From VAZQ01 sp963725185 (GTDB taxonomy: Bacteria; Pseudomonadota; Alphaproteobacteria; Rhizobiales; Xanthobacteraceae): a stretch of 64,000 nt of DNA. The position numbers were made by a program, and so were the translations under genes. The DNA lies in NCBI GenBank assembly GCA_963725185.1, contig CAVRXO010000003.1, forward strand, positions 558,001 to 622,000. Reading direction: 5' to 3'. The notes under the pieces are model-generated. The model did not search any database and was not told where the DNA came from. It saw only the letters and a list, made by a program, of their open reading frames with translations. Shown here piece after piece: positions 15,782 to 23,264 of the stretch. The first letter of the stretch is position 1. Each line of letters opens with the position of its first letter.

Positions 15782-16837
15782 ATGACAACCGGCAGGGCGC
15801 GAGCTCGCGGTCGATCACGCCTTTCTCCCACCGTGTTTGACGATGGTGTTGCTGCGAATTTAGGATACGTTCGTTCTGCCGTTGAGCGTAGCGTCCGGCA
15901 GCGCGAAGCGGGGAATGCGTTGGTCGGAGCTTCTTTGCCGAAGGGGTGCATCGGATATCTCGCCCCGGAAGACTTCCTGGCCGAGCTGCGGGAAGAGCTG
16001 GGGGATGCCGTCAGCGACATCCATGGCCGCCTGGCTTTGGCACGGGGGCCGGCCAAGCCCGTCGCCTGGGTCGCCAATGTCTGGTGCGATCCGATCCGAG
16101 TGCCAATCGCATCGATCGGAGACGCAGCGAAGAAGCTTCGCGCCATCCAGCGCAACTGGATGCTTTACTCATTCGCGTTTCATCGTCGCGCCGCACTGAT
16201 AGCGGAGCAGCTGCCGAAGATTTCGGCGCGGCCGATCGTGTTCGGCACGGCTGCGCCCAAGGCGCCGCTGGGCTCCTGGACGTTGCTCGACCCGGACACG
16301 ATCCTCGCGTCGCCGCATTGCTCGAGCCCGTTCGCCAACGGCGAGGTGCAATTTGTCGAAGACCATGCGGCGCCGCCCAGCCGCGCCTATCTCAAGCTCT
16401 GGGAGCTGTTCACGATCCTGGACGAGCGGCCCAAGCCGGGCGAGCTTTGCATCGATCTTGGTGCGAGCCCAGGCGGCTGGACCTGGGTCTTGCAGCAGCT
16501 CGGCGCGCGGGTGCTCAGCGTCGACAAGGCCGCCCTGGACCAGCGCGTCGCGGGACTTGCCGGCATCGAGTATCGGCGCGGCAGCGCCTTCGCGCTCGAC
16601 CCGCGCACGGTGGGGTCGATCGATTGGCTGTTCTGCGACGTTGTCTGCTATCCTAAACGGCTGCTCGCACTGGTGCAGAAATGGCTCGCGGCCGGGACCG
16701 TCCGCCGCTTCGTCTGCACGATCAAGTTTCAGGGCGCGACCGACCTCGAAACGCTGCGGCAGTTCGCTGCGATCCCTGGATCGCGGCTGTTGCACCTTCA
16801 CCACAACAAGCACGAGCTGACCTGGCTCAAGCTGTGA
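15782..16837 (+). CDS. FtsJ/RlmM-like SAM-dependent methyltransferase
   Basis: The recognisable protein starts about 15938 (GYLAPEDFLAELREELG). It has the SAM motif LCIDLGASPGGWTWVL, the acidic second motif VLSVDKAALD, and a motif IV region WLFCDVVCYP, ending with FVCTIKFQGATD and LHHNKHELTW. This order matches FtsJ-type ribose 2'-O-methyltransferases, especially RlmM-like proteins; an IKFQG lysine replaces the usual KxF segment. The likely substrate is rRNA. The start is uncertain: ATG 15782 is conservative, and a TTG near 15920 after GGGGA would better fit the conserved N-terminus. A TrmH-like gene follows 40 bp downstream. Confidence 0.8.
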   Translation: MTTGRARARGRSRLSPTVFDDGVAANLGYVRSAVERSVRQREAGNALVGASLPKGCIGYLAPEDFLAELREELGDAVSDIHGRLALARGPAKPVAWVANVWCDPIRVPIASIGDAAKKLRAIQRNWMLYSFAFHRRAALIAEQLPKISARPIVFGTAAPKAPLGSWTLLDPDTILASPHCSSPFANGEVQFVEDHAAPPSRAYLKLWELFTILDERPKPGELCIDLGASPGGWTWVLQQLGARVLSVDKAALDQRVAGLAGIEYRRGSAFALDPRTVGSIDWLFCDVVCYPKRLLALVQKWLAAGTVRRFVCTIKFQGATDLETLRQFAAIPGSRLLHLHHNKHELTWLKL

Positions 16838-16877
16838 GCACAACGCGCATGCCGTGCAGAGAGCGAGGTGAGGCTCC

Positions 16878-17654
16878 ATGAAGAACGCCGCTGATGTGCG
16901 CCTGGCCCGGTCGGACGCCAAGAAGCTCCTTCGCATCACCGGATTGCCGGCGGTGGCGGCACTGTTCGCCACCGCTCCGGGTCGGGTGGAGAAGCTCTTC
17001 TTCGATCAGGACGCCGAGCCTCTGGCCGGCGCCTTCTGCACGGTTCTAGGGCGGGCCCGCAAACCCTATCGCCTCGTCGGCGCGGAGGAGCTCGCACGCG
17101 TCGCCGGCACGATCTTGCATGGCGGCATCGTCGCATTGGCACAGCCGCGTCCGATGATCCCCTTCAATCCCGACGGAGCCACAAGCTGGTCCCGCGATGG
17201 TCGGCTTCTGCTGCTGCTCGACGGTGTCGGCAATCCCCATAACTTCGGCGCACTTGCGCGGACGGCGGCATTTTTCGGTGCGCCCAGGATTGTGCTGTCC
17301 GACCACCCGGCACAGGCTGTGCCGTCGGATGCGAGCTACCGAATAGCTGAGGGCGGCCTGGAACATATCGAGCTCTATCGCGCGGCGCCCTTCGTTGCTG
17401 CCCTCAGGCAGCTGCGCCATAGCCATCTGGTGGTCGGCGCCGCCGCACAAGGCGGCCGCCCGATCGAAACGCTGCGTCGATCGGAACGTCCATTCGCCCT
17501 GGTGCTGGGTAACGAGGAAGCGGGCCTGCGGCCCGCCACCGTCAAGGCGTGCGATGAGATCGTGACCATTCCCGGGTCGGGCTCGATCCAATCGCTCAAC
17601 GTGGCCGCCAGCGCGGCCATCCTTATTTTTGCCATGACCGCAAAACGCGATTGA
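16878..17654 (+). CDS. SpoU/TrmH family RNA methyltransferase
   Basis: 258 residues. The SPOUT knot motifs are clear: LLDGVGNPHNFGALARTA (motif 1, with the NPxNxG core), LVLGNEEAGL (motif 2) and IPGSGSIQSLNVAASAAI (motif 3), preceded by an N-terminal RNA-binding substrate domain (residues ~15-80). These enzymes 2'-O-methylate rRNA or tRNA riboses; the GSIQSLN form, with Gln in place of the usual Glu/Met residues, places it in the RlmB-like broad family. A good GAGGTGAGG lies before the ATG. It is probably co-transcribed with the FtsJ-like gene. Confidence 0.9.
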   Translation: MKNAADVRLARSDAKKLLRITGLPAVAALFATAPGRVEKLFFDQDAEPLAGAFCTVLGRARKPYRLVGAEELARVAGTILHGGIVALAQPRPMIPFNPDGATSWSRDGRLLLLLDGVGNPHNFGALARTAAFFGAPRIVLSDHPAQAVPSDASYRIAEGGLEHIELYRAAPFVAALRQLRHSHLVVGAAAQGGRPIETLRRSERPFALVLGNEEAGLRPATVKACDEIVTIPGSGSIQSLNVAASAAILIFAMTAKRD

Positions 17655-17707
17655 TCTTGCGGCTTGCAGGTGCGCCCGCAACCCGACATCGCCGCTTTAT
17701 GCTTTTC

Positions 17708-17736
17708 CTATAACAACAAATGTAGCTCCACCTCGA
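17708..17736 (+). promoter_or_regulatory. Two-box motif, site 5
   Basis: CTATAA, 17 nt, CCTCGA, then ATTCCTATTT. It ends 42 nt before the start at 17779 and points towards it. Its spacer shares GCTCCA/GCTTCCA with site 4 next to the 3' box. Confidence 0.6.
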
Positions 17737-17778
17737 ATTCCTATTTCTTGGTCGCTAGATTGCGGCTGGAGGCTCACC

Positions 17779-17970
17779 ATGGATCGACCCGTATCGAAAT
17801 TGACGCGTGTTCTTGCCTTCCTGGTCGTGCGGACGCGTACGGCTGCGGCTCATGCTTGGCAGGCCGCAATGACCGATCAGGACGACAAATATCGGCCCGA
17901 GGAGCACTACATGCGCGGCCCTGGCCCGAAGTGGCGTGCGAAACAAGGCCAAGTCTCCGTTCAACGATAG
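17779..17970 (+). CDS. Small hypothetical protein downstream of motif site 5
   Basis: A 63-residue basic protein beginning MDRPVSKLTRVLAFLVV, with a strong GGAGG six bases before the ATG. A short hydrophobic patch is followed by a charged tail (DQDDKYRPEEHYMRGPGPKW). No family is recognised. Strong translation signals and the motif 42 nt upstream support it. Confidence 0.6.
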   Translation: MDRPVSKLTRVLAFLVVRTRTAAAHAWQAAMTDQDDKYRPEEHYMRGPGPKWRAKQGQVSVQR

Positions 17971-18507
17971 GACAGAGCCCAAGGCGATTGCGCGAGCCGA
18001 CCGCTTCTCCCCCAGCCCGTTGAAATGCTTGGCCGCGTGAGGGAGAGGCGGTCGGTCAACTGAGGCGACCCCTATCGGGGGACTTTGCGCACCCTTGATG
18101 GTCGGCGACCTGCTCGACCGCGCGCGTTGCCCGGAACCAGGACGGCGTCCGAGCAGACGCAACACATTGGCTGTTCACCCATAAAAGCTGCGACAGGTCC
18201 CCCGCCGTGGGAGTGGCTTTCCGATACCGGCAGCCGCAACGCCGCAGGCCGCCACACGCGATACATTTCAAAGAGTTACGAGGCGCGCAGGTTGCTCCGC
18301 GGCGAGCCCGCTGTCGTCCGGTCTATATGAGAATTCCTATAAATACGCCCGCGCTCCCCTCTCGAAAAAATATTCGCCAAGTGACAAATCCCTTGCGCAC
18401 GAACAAGCCGAAACAGCGTTTGCGCTGTAGAGGCAAATCAAATCGGCGCATCACGCACCGGTATGAATGATGGAACACCCTTTCCGCCTACCGCTAGGAG
18501 CATGCAA
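17971..18507. other. Upstream region of kdp operon 2
   Basis: A 537-bp stretch without a supported gene. Open frames here lack protein-like composition. It contains motif site 6, 142 nt before the first leader gene. No KdpE-binding consensus could be assigned by eye. Confidence 0.55.
18337..18365 (+). promoter_or_regulatory. Two-box motif, site 6 (upstream of kdp operon 2)
   Basis: CTATAA, 17 nt, TCTCGA, then AAAAATATTC. It ends 142 nt before the leader start at 18508 and points towards the operon, a distance similar to site 1 and operon 1 (160 nt). Confidence 0.65.
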
Positions 18508-18591
18508 ATGATGGACATCATCATGTTGGCCCTCGGCCTCGCCTTTTTTGCCCTGTCGGTGGGCTACACCATCGCCTGCGACCGACTGTAA
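18508..18591 (+). CDS. Small membrane leader protein of kdp operon 2
   Basis: 27 residues: MMDIIMLALGLAFFALSVGY followed by TIACDRL. TAGGAG lies seven bases before this ATG; an ATG at 18502 is too close to it. A single membrane helix ends in a Cys-Asp-Arg tail. It occupies the same place as the 33-residue peptide of operon 1, 12 bp before kdpF. Confidence 0.75.
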   Translation: MMDIIMLALGLAFFALSVGYTIACDRL

Positions 18592-18603
18592 GGGGCACGT
18601 GCC

Positions 18604-18693
18604 ATGATCTTCGATTATTCGCTCGCCGGCCTCGTGACCGCGGGGCTGATGTTCTACCTCGTCTATGCCCTGCTTCGGCCCGAGCAGTTCTAG
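18604..18693 (+). CDS. kdpF: KdpF, small subunit of the Kdp ATPase (operon 2)
   Basis: 29 residues starting MIFDYSLAGLVTAGLMFYLV and ending ALLRPEQF, with one hydrophobic span and the LRPE/RPEQF end typical of KdpF. It lies 18 bp before kdpA. Confidence 0.9.
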   Translation: MIFDYSLAGLVTAGLMFYLVYALLRPEQF

Positions 18694-18711
18694 CAAAAGG
18701 CTCGTACGACC

Positions 18712-20427
18712 ATGACCGTCATCGGCTGGATTCAAATTCTGCTTTATTGCGCAATCATCGTGGCGATCGTGCCGGTGCTCGGCGCCTATATGACGCGCGT
18801 CTTCAACGGCGAGCGCACCTTCCTGTCGCCGGTCTTGCGCCCGGTCGAGACGGTGCTCTATCGGGTCAGCGGCATCGATGAGCGCCGTGAGCAGACCTGG
18901 GTGATGTACGTCGTCGGCATGCTGTTCTTTCACGCCGGCGGGTTTCTGATCCTCTATCTCCTGATGCGCGCGCAGGCGCTGCTTCCGCTGCAGGGCCTGT
19001 TCAATCCGGCCGGACAGTCCGCGGTCGCGGAGGATCTCTCATTCAATACCGCGGTAAGCTTCATCACCAACACCAACTGGCAGAATTACGGCGGCGAGAG
19101 CACTCTGTCCTATCTGGTGCAGATGCTCGGCCTCACCCATCAGAACTTCCTCTCGGCGGCGACCGGCATCGTGCTGGCGGTGGCGCTGATCCGCGGTTTT
19201 GCGCGCGCTTCCGTCCGCACCATCGGCAACTTCTGGGTCGATATCACCCGCTGCACGTTCTACATCCTGTTGCCGCTCTGCATTCCCTACGCGCTGTTCC
19301 TGGTCTGGACCGGCATCCCGCAGACGCTCGGCCCCTATGTCGACGCCATGACGCTCGAGGGCGCCAAGCAGACCATCGCGGTCGGCCCGGTCGCCTCGCA
19401 AATCGCGATCAAGATGCTGGGCACCAACGGCGGCGGCTTCTTCAACGCCAATGCGGCGCATCCGTTCGAGAACCCGACCGCACTCTCGAATTACGTGCAG
19501 ATGATCTCGATCTTCGCCATCGGCGCGGCGCTGACCAACGTGTTCGGCCGCATGGTCGGCAACCAGCGCCAAGGCTGGGCGATCTTTGCCGTGATGGGCG
19601 TGCTGTTCGTCTCCGGCGTCACCGTTTGCTACGCGGCCGAGGCCCATGGCACCTCGATGATGGACATGCTGGGCCTCACTGGCGGCAACATGGAGGGCAA
19701 GGAGGTCCGCTTCGGCATCATCGGTTCGGCGCTGTTCGCCGTCATCACCACGGCGGCGTCCTGCGGCGCCGTCAACGCCATGCACGACTCGTTCACCGCC
19801 ATCGGCGGCATGATCCCGCTGATCAACATCCAGCTCGGCGAGATCATCATCGGCGGCGTCGGCGCCGGCCTCTACGGCATGCTGCTCTACGTGATCATCG
19901 CGATCTTCGTCGCCGGCCTGATGGTCGGGCGCACGCCCGAATATGTCGGCAAGAAGATCGAGGCCAAGGAGGTCAAGATGGCGATGCTCGCCATCCTGGT
20001 CCTGCCGCTGATGTATCTGGGCTGGACCGCGGTCGCGACCGTCGTTCCCTCGGCGGTCGCCGCCACCAACAATGCCGGGCCGCACGGCTTCACCGAGATT
20101 CTCTATGCCTACGTGTCGCAGACCGGCAACAACGGTTCGGCCTTCGCCGGGCTCTCGGGCAACACCCCGTTCTACAATCTCAGCGGTGCGGTTGCGATGT
20201 TCGTCGGCCGCTTCTGGATGATCATTCCCGCCATGGCGATCGCCGGCTCGCTCGCCGCCAAGAAGACCGTGCCGGCCTCGGCCGGAACGTTCCCGACCAC
20301 CGGCGGCCTGTTCGTCGGCTTGGTCACCGGCGTGGTCGTGATCGTTGGCGGCCTCACCTTCTTCCCGGCGCTCGCGCTCGGGCCCATCGTCGAGCAATTG
20401 GCGATGCGCGCGAACACCCTGTTCTGA
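18712..20427 (+). CDS. kdpA: KdpA, potassium-transporting ATPase subunit A (operon 2)
   Basis: A 571-residue standard-type KdpA with the filter-region motifs SFITNTNWQNYGGE, LGTNGGGFFNANAAHPFENP, CGAVNAMHDSF and NNGSAFAGL. It selects and conducts K+ in the KdpFABC pump, working with KdpB on the inner membrane at low external potassium. It is closer to the textbook KdpA than the paralogue in operon 1 and lacks that copy's longer loop. The gene is 24 bp before kdpB. Confidence 0.96.
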   Translation: MTVIGWIQILLYCAIIVAIVPVLGAYMTRVFNGERTFLSPVLRPVETVLYRVSGIDERREQTWVMYVVGMLFFHAGGFLILYLLMRAQALLPLQGLFNPAGQSAVAEDLSFNTAVSFITNTNWQNYGGESTLSYLVQMLGLTHQNFLSAATGIVLAVALIRGFARASVRTIGNFWVDITRCTFYILLPLCIPYALFLVWTGIPQTLGPYVDAMTLEGAKQTIAVGPVASQIAIKMLGTNGGGFFNANAAHPFENPTALSNYVQMISIFAIGAALTNVFGRMVGNQRQGWAIFAVMGVLFVSGVTVCYAAEAHGTSMMDMLGLTGGNMEGKEVRFGIIGSALFAVITTAASCGAVNAMHDSFTAIGGMIPLINIQLGEIIIGGVGAGLYGMLLYVIIAIFVAGLMVGRTPEYVGKKIEAKEVKMAMLAILVLPLMYLGWTAVATVVPSAVAATNNAGPHGFTEILYAYVSQTGNNGSAFAGLSGNTPFYNLSGAVAMFVGRFWMIIPAMAIAGSLAAKKTVPASAGTFPTTGGLFVGLVTGVVVIVGGLTFFPALALGPIVEQLAMRANTLF

Positions 20428-20451
20428 TCGGAATTCTTCGGAGTTAAAGCC

Positions 20452-22569
20452 ATGGAAACCTCACATACCCGCAAAGGAATGCCGGTGTCGGCCATGTTCG
20501 ATCCCAAGATCGTCTGGCCGGCAATCGGCGCCTCCTTCGTGAAGCTCGATCCGCGAACGCTGGTCAAGAACCCGGTCATGTTCGTGCTCGAGGTCGTGAC
20601 CGCGCTGGTCACGGTCATCCTGATCCGCGACCTGGTGACCGGGGGCGCGCACATCCTGTTCGAGGTCCAGATCATCGTCTGGCTGTGGTTCACGGTGCTG
20701 TTCGCCAATTTCGCCGAAGCGGTCGCCGAGGGGCGCGGCAAGGCGCAGGCCGAGACCTTGCGGCGGACGCGGACCGAGACGCAAGCCAAGCTCCTGACCG
20801 GAACCGACCAGAAGAGCTACCGCATGGTCCCCGGCATCAGCCTCAAGGTCGGCGATGTCGTGCTGGTCGAGGCCGGCGACATGATCCCCTCCGACGGCGA
20901 GGTGATCGAAGGCATCGCCTCGGTCAACGAGGCCGCCATCACGGGCGAATCGGCGCCGGTCATCCGCGAATCCGGCGGCGACCGCTCGGCGGTCACCGGC
21001 GGCACGCAGGTCATCTCCGATTGGATCCGCGTGCGCATCACCGCGGCGCAAGGCACAACCTTCATCGACCGCATGATCAAGCTGGTCGAGGGCGCCGAGC
21101 GCCAGAAGACCCCGAACGAGATCGCGCTCAACATCCTGCTGATCGGCCTCACCATCGTCTTCGTGTTCGCCACGGCGACCATTCCGAGCTACGCGACCTA
21201 TGCGGGCGGCGCGGTGTCGGTGGTGATCCTGGTGGCGCTGTTCGTGACCTTGATTCCGACCACGATCGGCGCGCTGTTGTCCTCCATCGGCATAGCCGGC
21301 ATGGATCGGCTCGTGCGCTTCAACGTATTGGCGATGTCGGGCCGTTCGGTCGAAGCCGCCGGCGACGTCGATACGCTGCTGCTCGACAAGACCGGCACCA
21401 TCACGCTCGGCAACCGGCAGGCGACCGAGTTCAAGCCGCTGCGCGGCGTGACCGAGCAGGAATTGGCCGACGCGGCGCAGCTCGCTTCGCTTGCCGACGA
21501 GACGCCCGAGGGACGTTCCATCGTGGTGCTCGCCAAGGAGAAGTATGGCCTGCGCGGCCGCGACCTCGCCGAGGTGAAAGCCAATTTCATTCCGTTCTCG
21601 GCGCAGACCCGCATGAGCGGCGTCGAGGTCGGCGGCTCCTGGGTGCGCAAGGGCGCGGTCGACGCCATCCTGGCGTTCCTGAATACCCCGACGGTGACGG
21701 TGGGCGCCACGGTGCGCGCGTTGCAGCCCGCCGTGAGCACCGAGGTCATCCGCGAAGTCAACGCGATCTCGGACGTCATCGCGAAATCGGGCGGCACCCC
21801 GCTCGCGGTCGCCAAGGACGGCAAGCTGCTCGGCGTCATCCACCTCAAGGACATCGTCAAGGGCGGCATTCGCGAGCGCTTTGCCGAGCTTCGCCGCATG
21901 GGCATCCGCACCGTCATGATCACCGGCGACAATCCGATGACGGCGGCGGCGATCGCGGCGGAAGCCGGCGTCGACGACTTCCTCGCCCAGGCCACGCCGG
22001 AGGACAAGCTGCGGCTCATTCGCGACGAGCAGGCCAAAGGCAAGCTTGTCGCCATGTGCGGCGACGGCACCAACGACGCGCCCGCGCTCGCGCAGGCCGA
22101 TGTCGGCGTCGCCATGAACACCGGCACGCAGGCCGCCCGCGAGGCCGGCAACATGGTCGACCTCGATTCCAATCCGACCAAGCTGATCGAGATCGTGGAG
22201 ATCGGCAAGCAGCTCTTGATGACGCGCGGCGCCTTGACCACCTTCTCGATCGCCAATGACGTTGCCAAGTACTTCGCCATTGTCCCGGCGATGTTTCTGA
22301 CCTTCTACCCGCAATTGCAGGCGCTCAACATCATGGACCTTGGAACCAAGGATCACCCGGAAAGCGCGATCTTGTCGGCCATCATCTTCAACGCGCTGAT
22401 CATCATTGCGCTCATTCCGCTTTCGCTGAAGGGCGTCCGCTATCGGCCGATCGGCGCCGGTCCGCTGTTGCGGCGCAACCTGCTGATTTACGGCATTGGC
22501 GGCGTCATCGTTCCGTTTGTCGGCATCAAGGCCATCGACCTCGCCGTCCTCGCCTTGCACCTCGTCTGA
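20452..22569 (+). CDS. kdpB: KdpB, potassium-transporting P-type ATPase catalytic subunit (operon 2)
   Basis: 705 residues with all P-type ATPase landmarks: AAITGESAPV, DKTGTIT with phosphorylated Asp near residue 312, MITGDNPMTA and MCGDGTNDAPALAQADVG. The N-terminal helix region includes KNPVMFVLEV, typical of KdpB. CGGAG lies before the ATG. ATP hydrolysis in KdpB drives K+ uptake through KdpA. Confidence 0.96.
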   Translation: METSHTRKGMPVSAMFDPKIVWPAIGASFVKLDPRTLVKNPVMFVLEVVTALVTVILIRDLVTGGAHILFEVQIIVWLWFTVLFANFAEAVAEGRGKAQAETLRRTRTETQAKLLTGTDQKSYRMVPGISLKVGDVVLVEAGDMIPSDGEVIEGIASVNEAAITGESAPVIRESGGDRSAVTGGTQVISDWIRVRITAAQGTTFIDRMIKLVEGAERQKTPNEIALNILLIGLTIVFVFATATIPSYATYAGGAVSVVILVALFVTLIPTTIGALLSSIGIAGMDRLVRFNVLAMSGRSVEAAGDVDTLLLDKTGTITLGNRQATEFKPLRGVTEQELADAAQLASLADETPEGRSIVVLAKEKYGLRGRDLAEVKANFIPFSAQTRMSGVEVGGSWVRKGAVDAILAFLNTPTVTVGATVRALQPAVSTEVIREVNAISDVIAKSGGTPLAVAKDGKLLGVIHLKDIVKGGIRERFAELRRMGIRTVMITGDNPMTAAAIAAEAGVDDFLAQATPEDKLRLIRDEQAKGKLVAMCGDGTNDAPALAQADVGVAMNTGTQAAREAGNMVDLDSNPTKLIEIVEIGKQLLMTRGALTTFSIANDVAKYFAIVPAMFLTFYPQLQALNIMDLGTKDHPESAILSAIIFNALIIIALIPLSLKGVRYRPIGAGPLLRRNLLIYGIGGVIVPFVGIKAIDLAVLALHLV

Positions 22570-22580
22570 GGAGAAAGACC

Positions 22581-23187
22581 ATGTTGAAGGAAATCCGCCC
22601 CGCCATCGTGATCCTGGTCGCGCTCACGCTCATCACCGGCCTCGCCTATCCGCTGGCGATCACCGGCATCGCGCAAGTGCTGTTCCCGCACCAGGCGCAG
22701 GGCAGCCTGATCGAGCGCGACGGCACCGTGGTCGGCTCGGAGCTGATCGGCCAAGTGTTCACCGACGACAAATATTTCCACGGCCGGCCCTCCGCCACCA
22801 ACACGCCCGACCCGAACGACCCGACCAAGAACGTGGACGCGCCCTACAACGCGGCCAATTCGGGCGGATCGAAATCTCGGCCCGACCAGCAAAATGCTGG
22901 CCGATCGGCTGCAGGCCGACGTTGACAAGCTCAAGGCCGAGAATCCCTCGATGCCGGTCCCGGTCGACCTGGTGACGACGTCGGGCAGCGGGCTCGATCC
23001 CGACATCTCGCCGGAAGCCGCGCTGTTCCAGGTCCCGCGCGTCGCCAAGGCCCGCAACATGCCGGAAGACAGCGTGCGGGCGCTGGTCCAGCAGCAGACG
23101 GAAGGCCGCTTCCTGGGCTTGCTGGGCGAGCCTCGCGTCAACGTGCTCGCCTTGAATCTGGCGCTCGATGGCGCGGCGGCCCACTAG
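22581..23187 (+). pseudogene. kdpC: KdpC, potassium-transporting ATPase subunit C, interrupted by a one-base frameshift
   Basis: The first frame gives a normal KdpC N-terminus (MLKEIRPAIVILVALTLITG, then VFTDDKYFHGRPSATNTPDP, up to YNAANSGGS), and the remainder continues in another frame from LADRLQADVDKLKAENPS through DLVTTSGSGLDPDISPEAA to the stop at 23187. Removing one A from the AAA at 22872-22874 restores SNLGPTSKMLADR, exactly what the family requires, and yields about 201 residues. The break is therefore one inserted base, either a sequencing/assembly error or a very recent mutation. A true frameshift would leave the pump depending on the long KdpC of operon 1. Confidence 0.9.
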
Positions 23188-23264
23188 AGCGGGACCGGAA
23201 TCGGTCTATGCTGATGCCTTAAATCGCTTCCGGCCCGACCGGCCGGCGGGACGCACCAGCTCTG

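Noticed and set aside
9001..18400. Interpreting the two-box motif as sigma-54, FixK/Fnr or EcfG sites
   Set aside because: No TGGCAC-N5-TTGC, TTGAT-N4-ATCAA or GGAAC-N16-17-cGTT pattern fits the boxes.
8900..18500. The small-protein island as a phage or transposon
   Set aside because: No integrase, transposase, flanking direct repeats or tRNA target was seen, and composition is like the rest of the window.
20461..22560. 699-codon minus-strand frame opposite kdpB of operon 2
   Set aside because: Mirror frame of a strongly conserved gene; composition is antisense noise.
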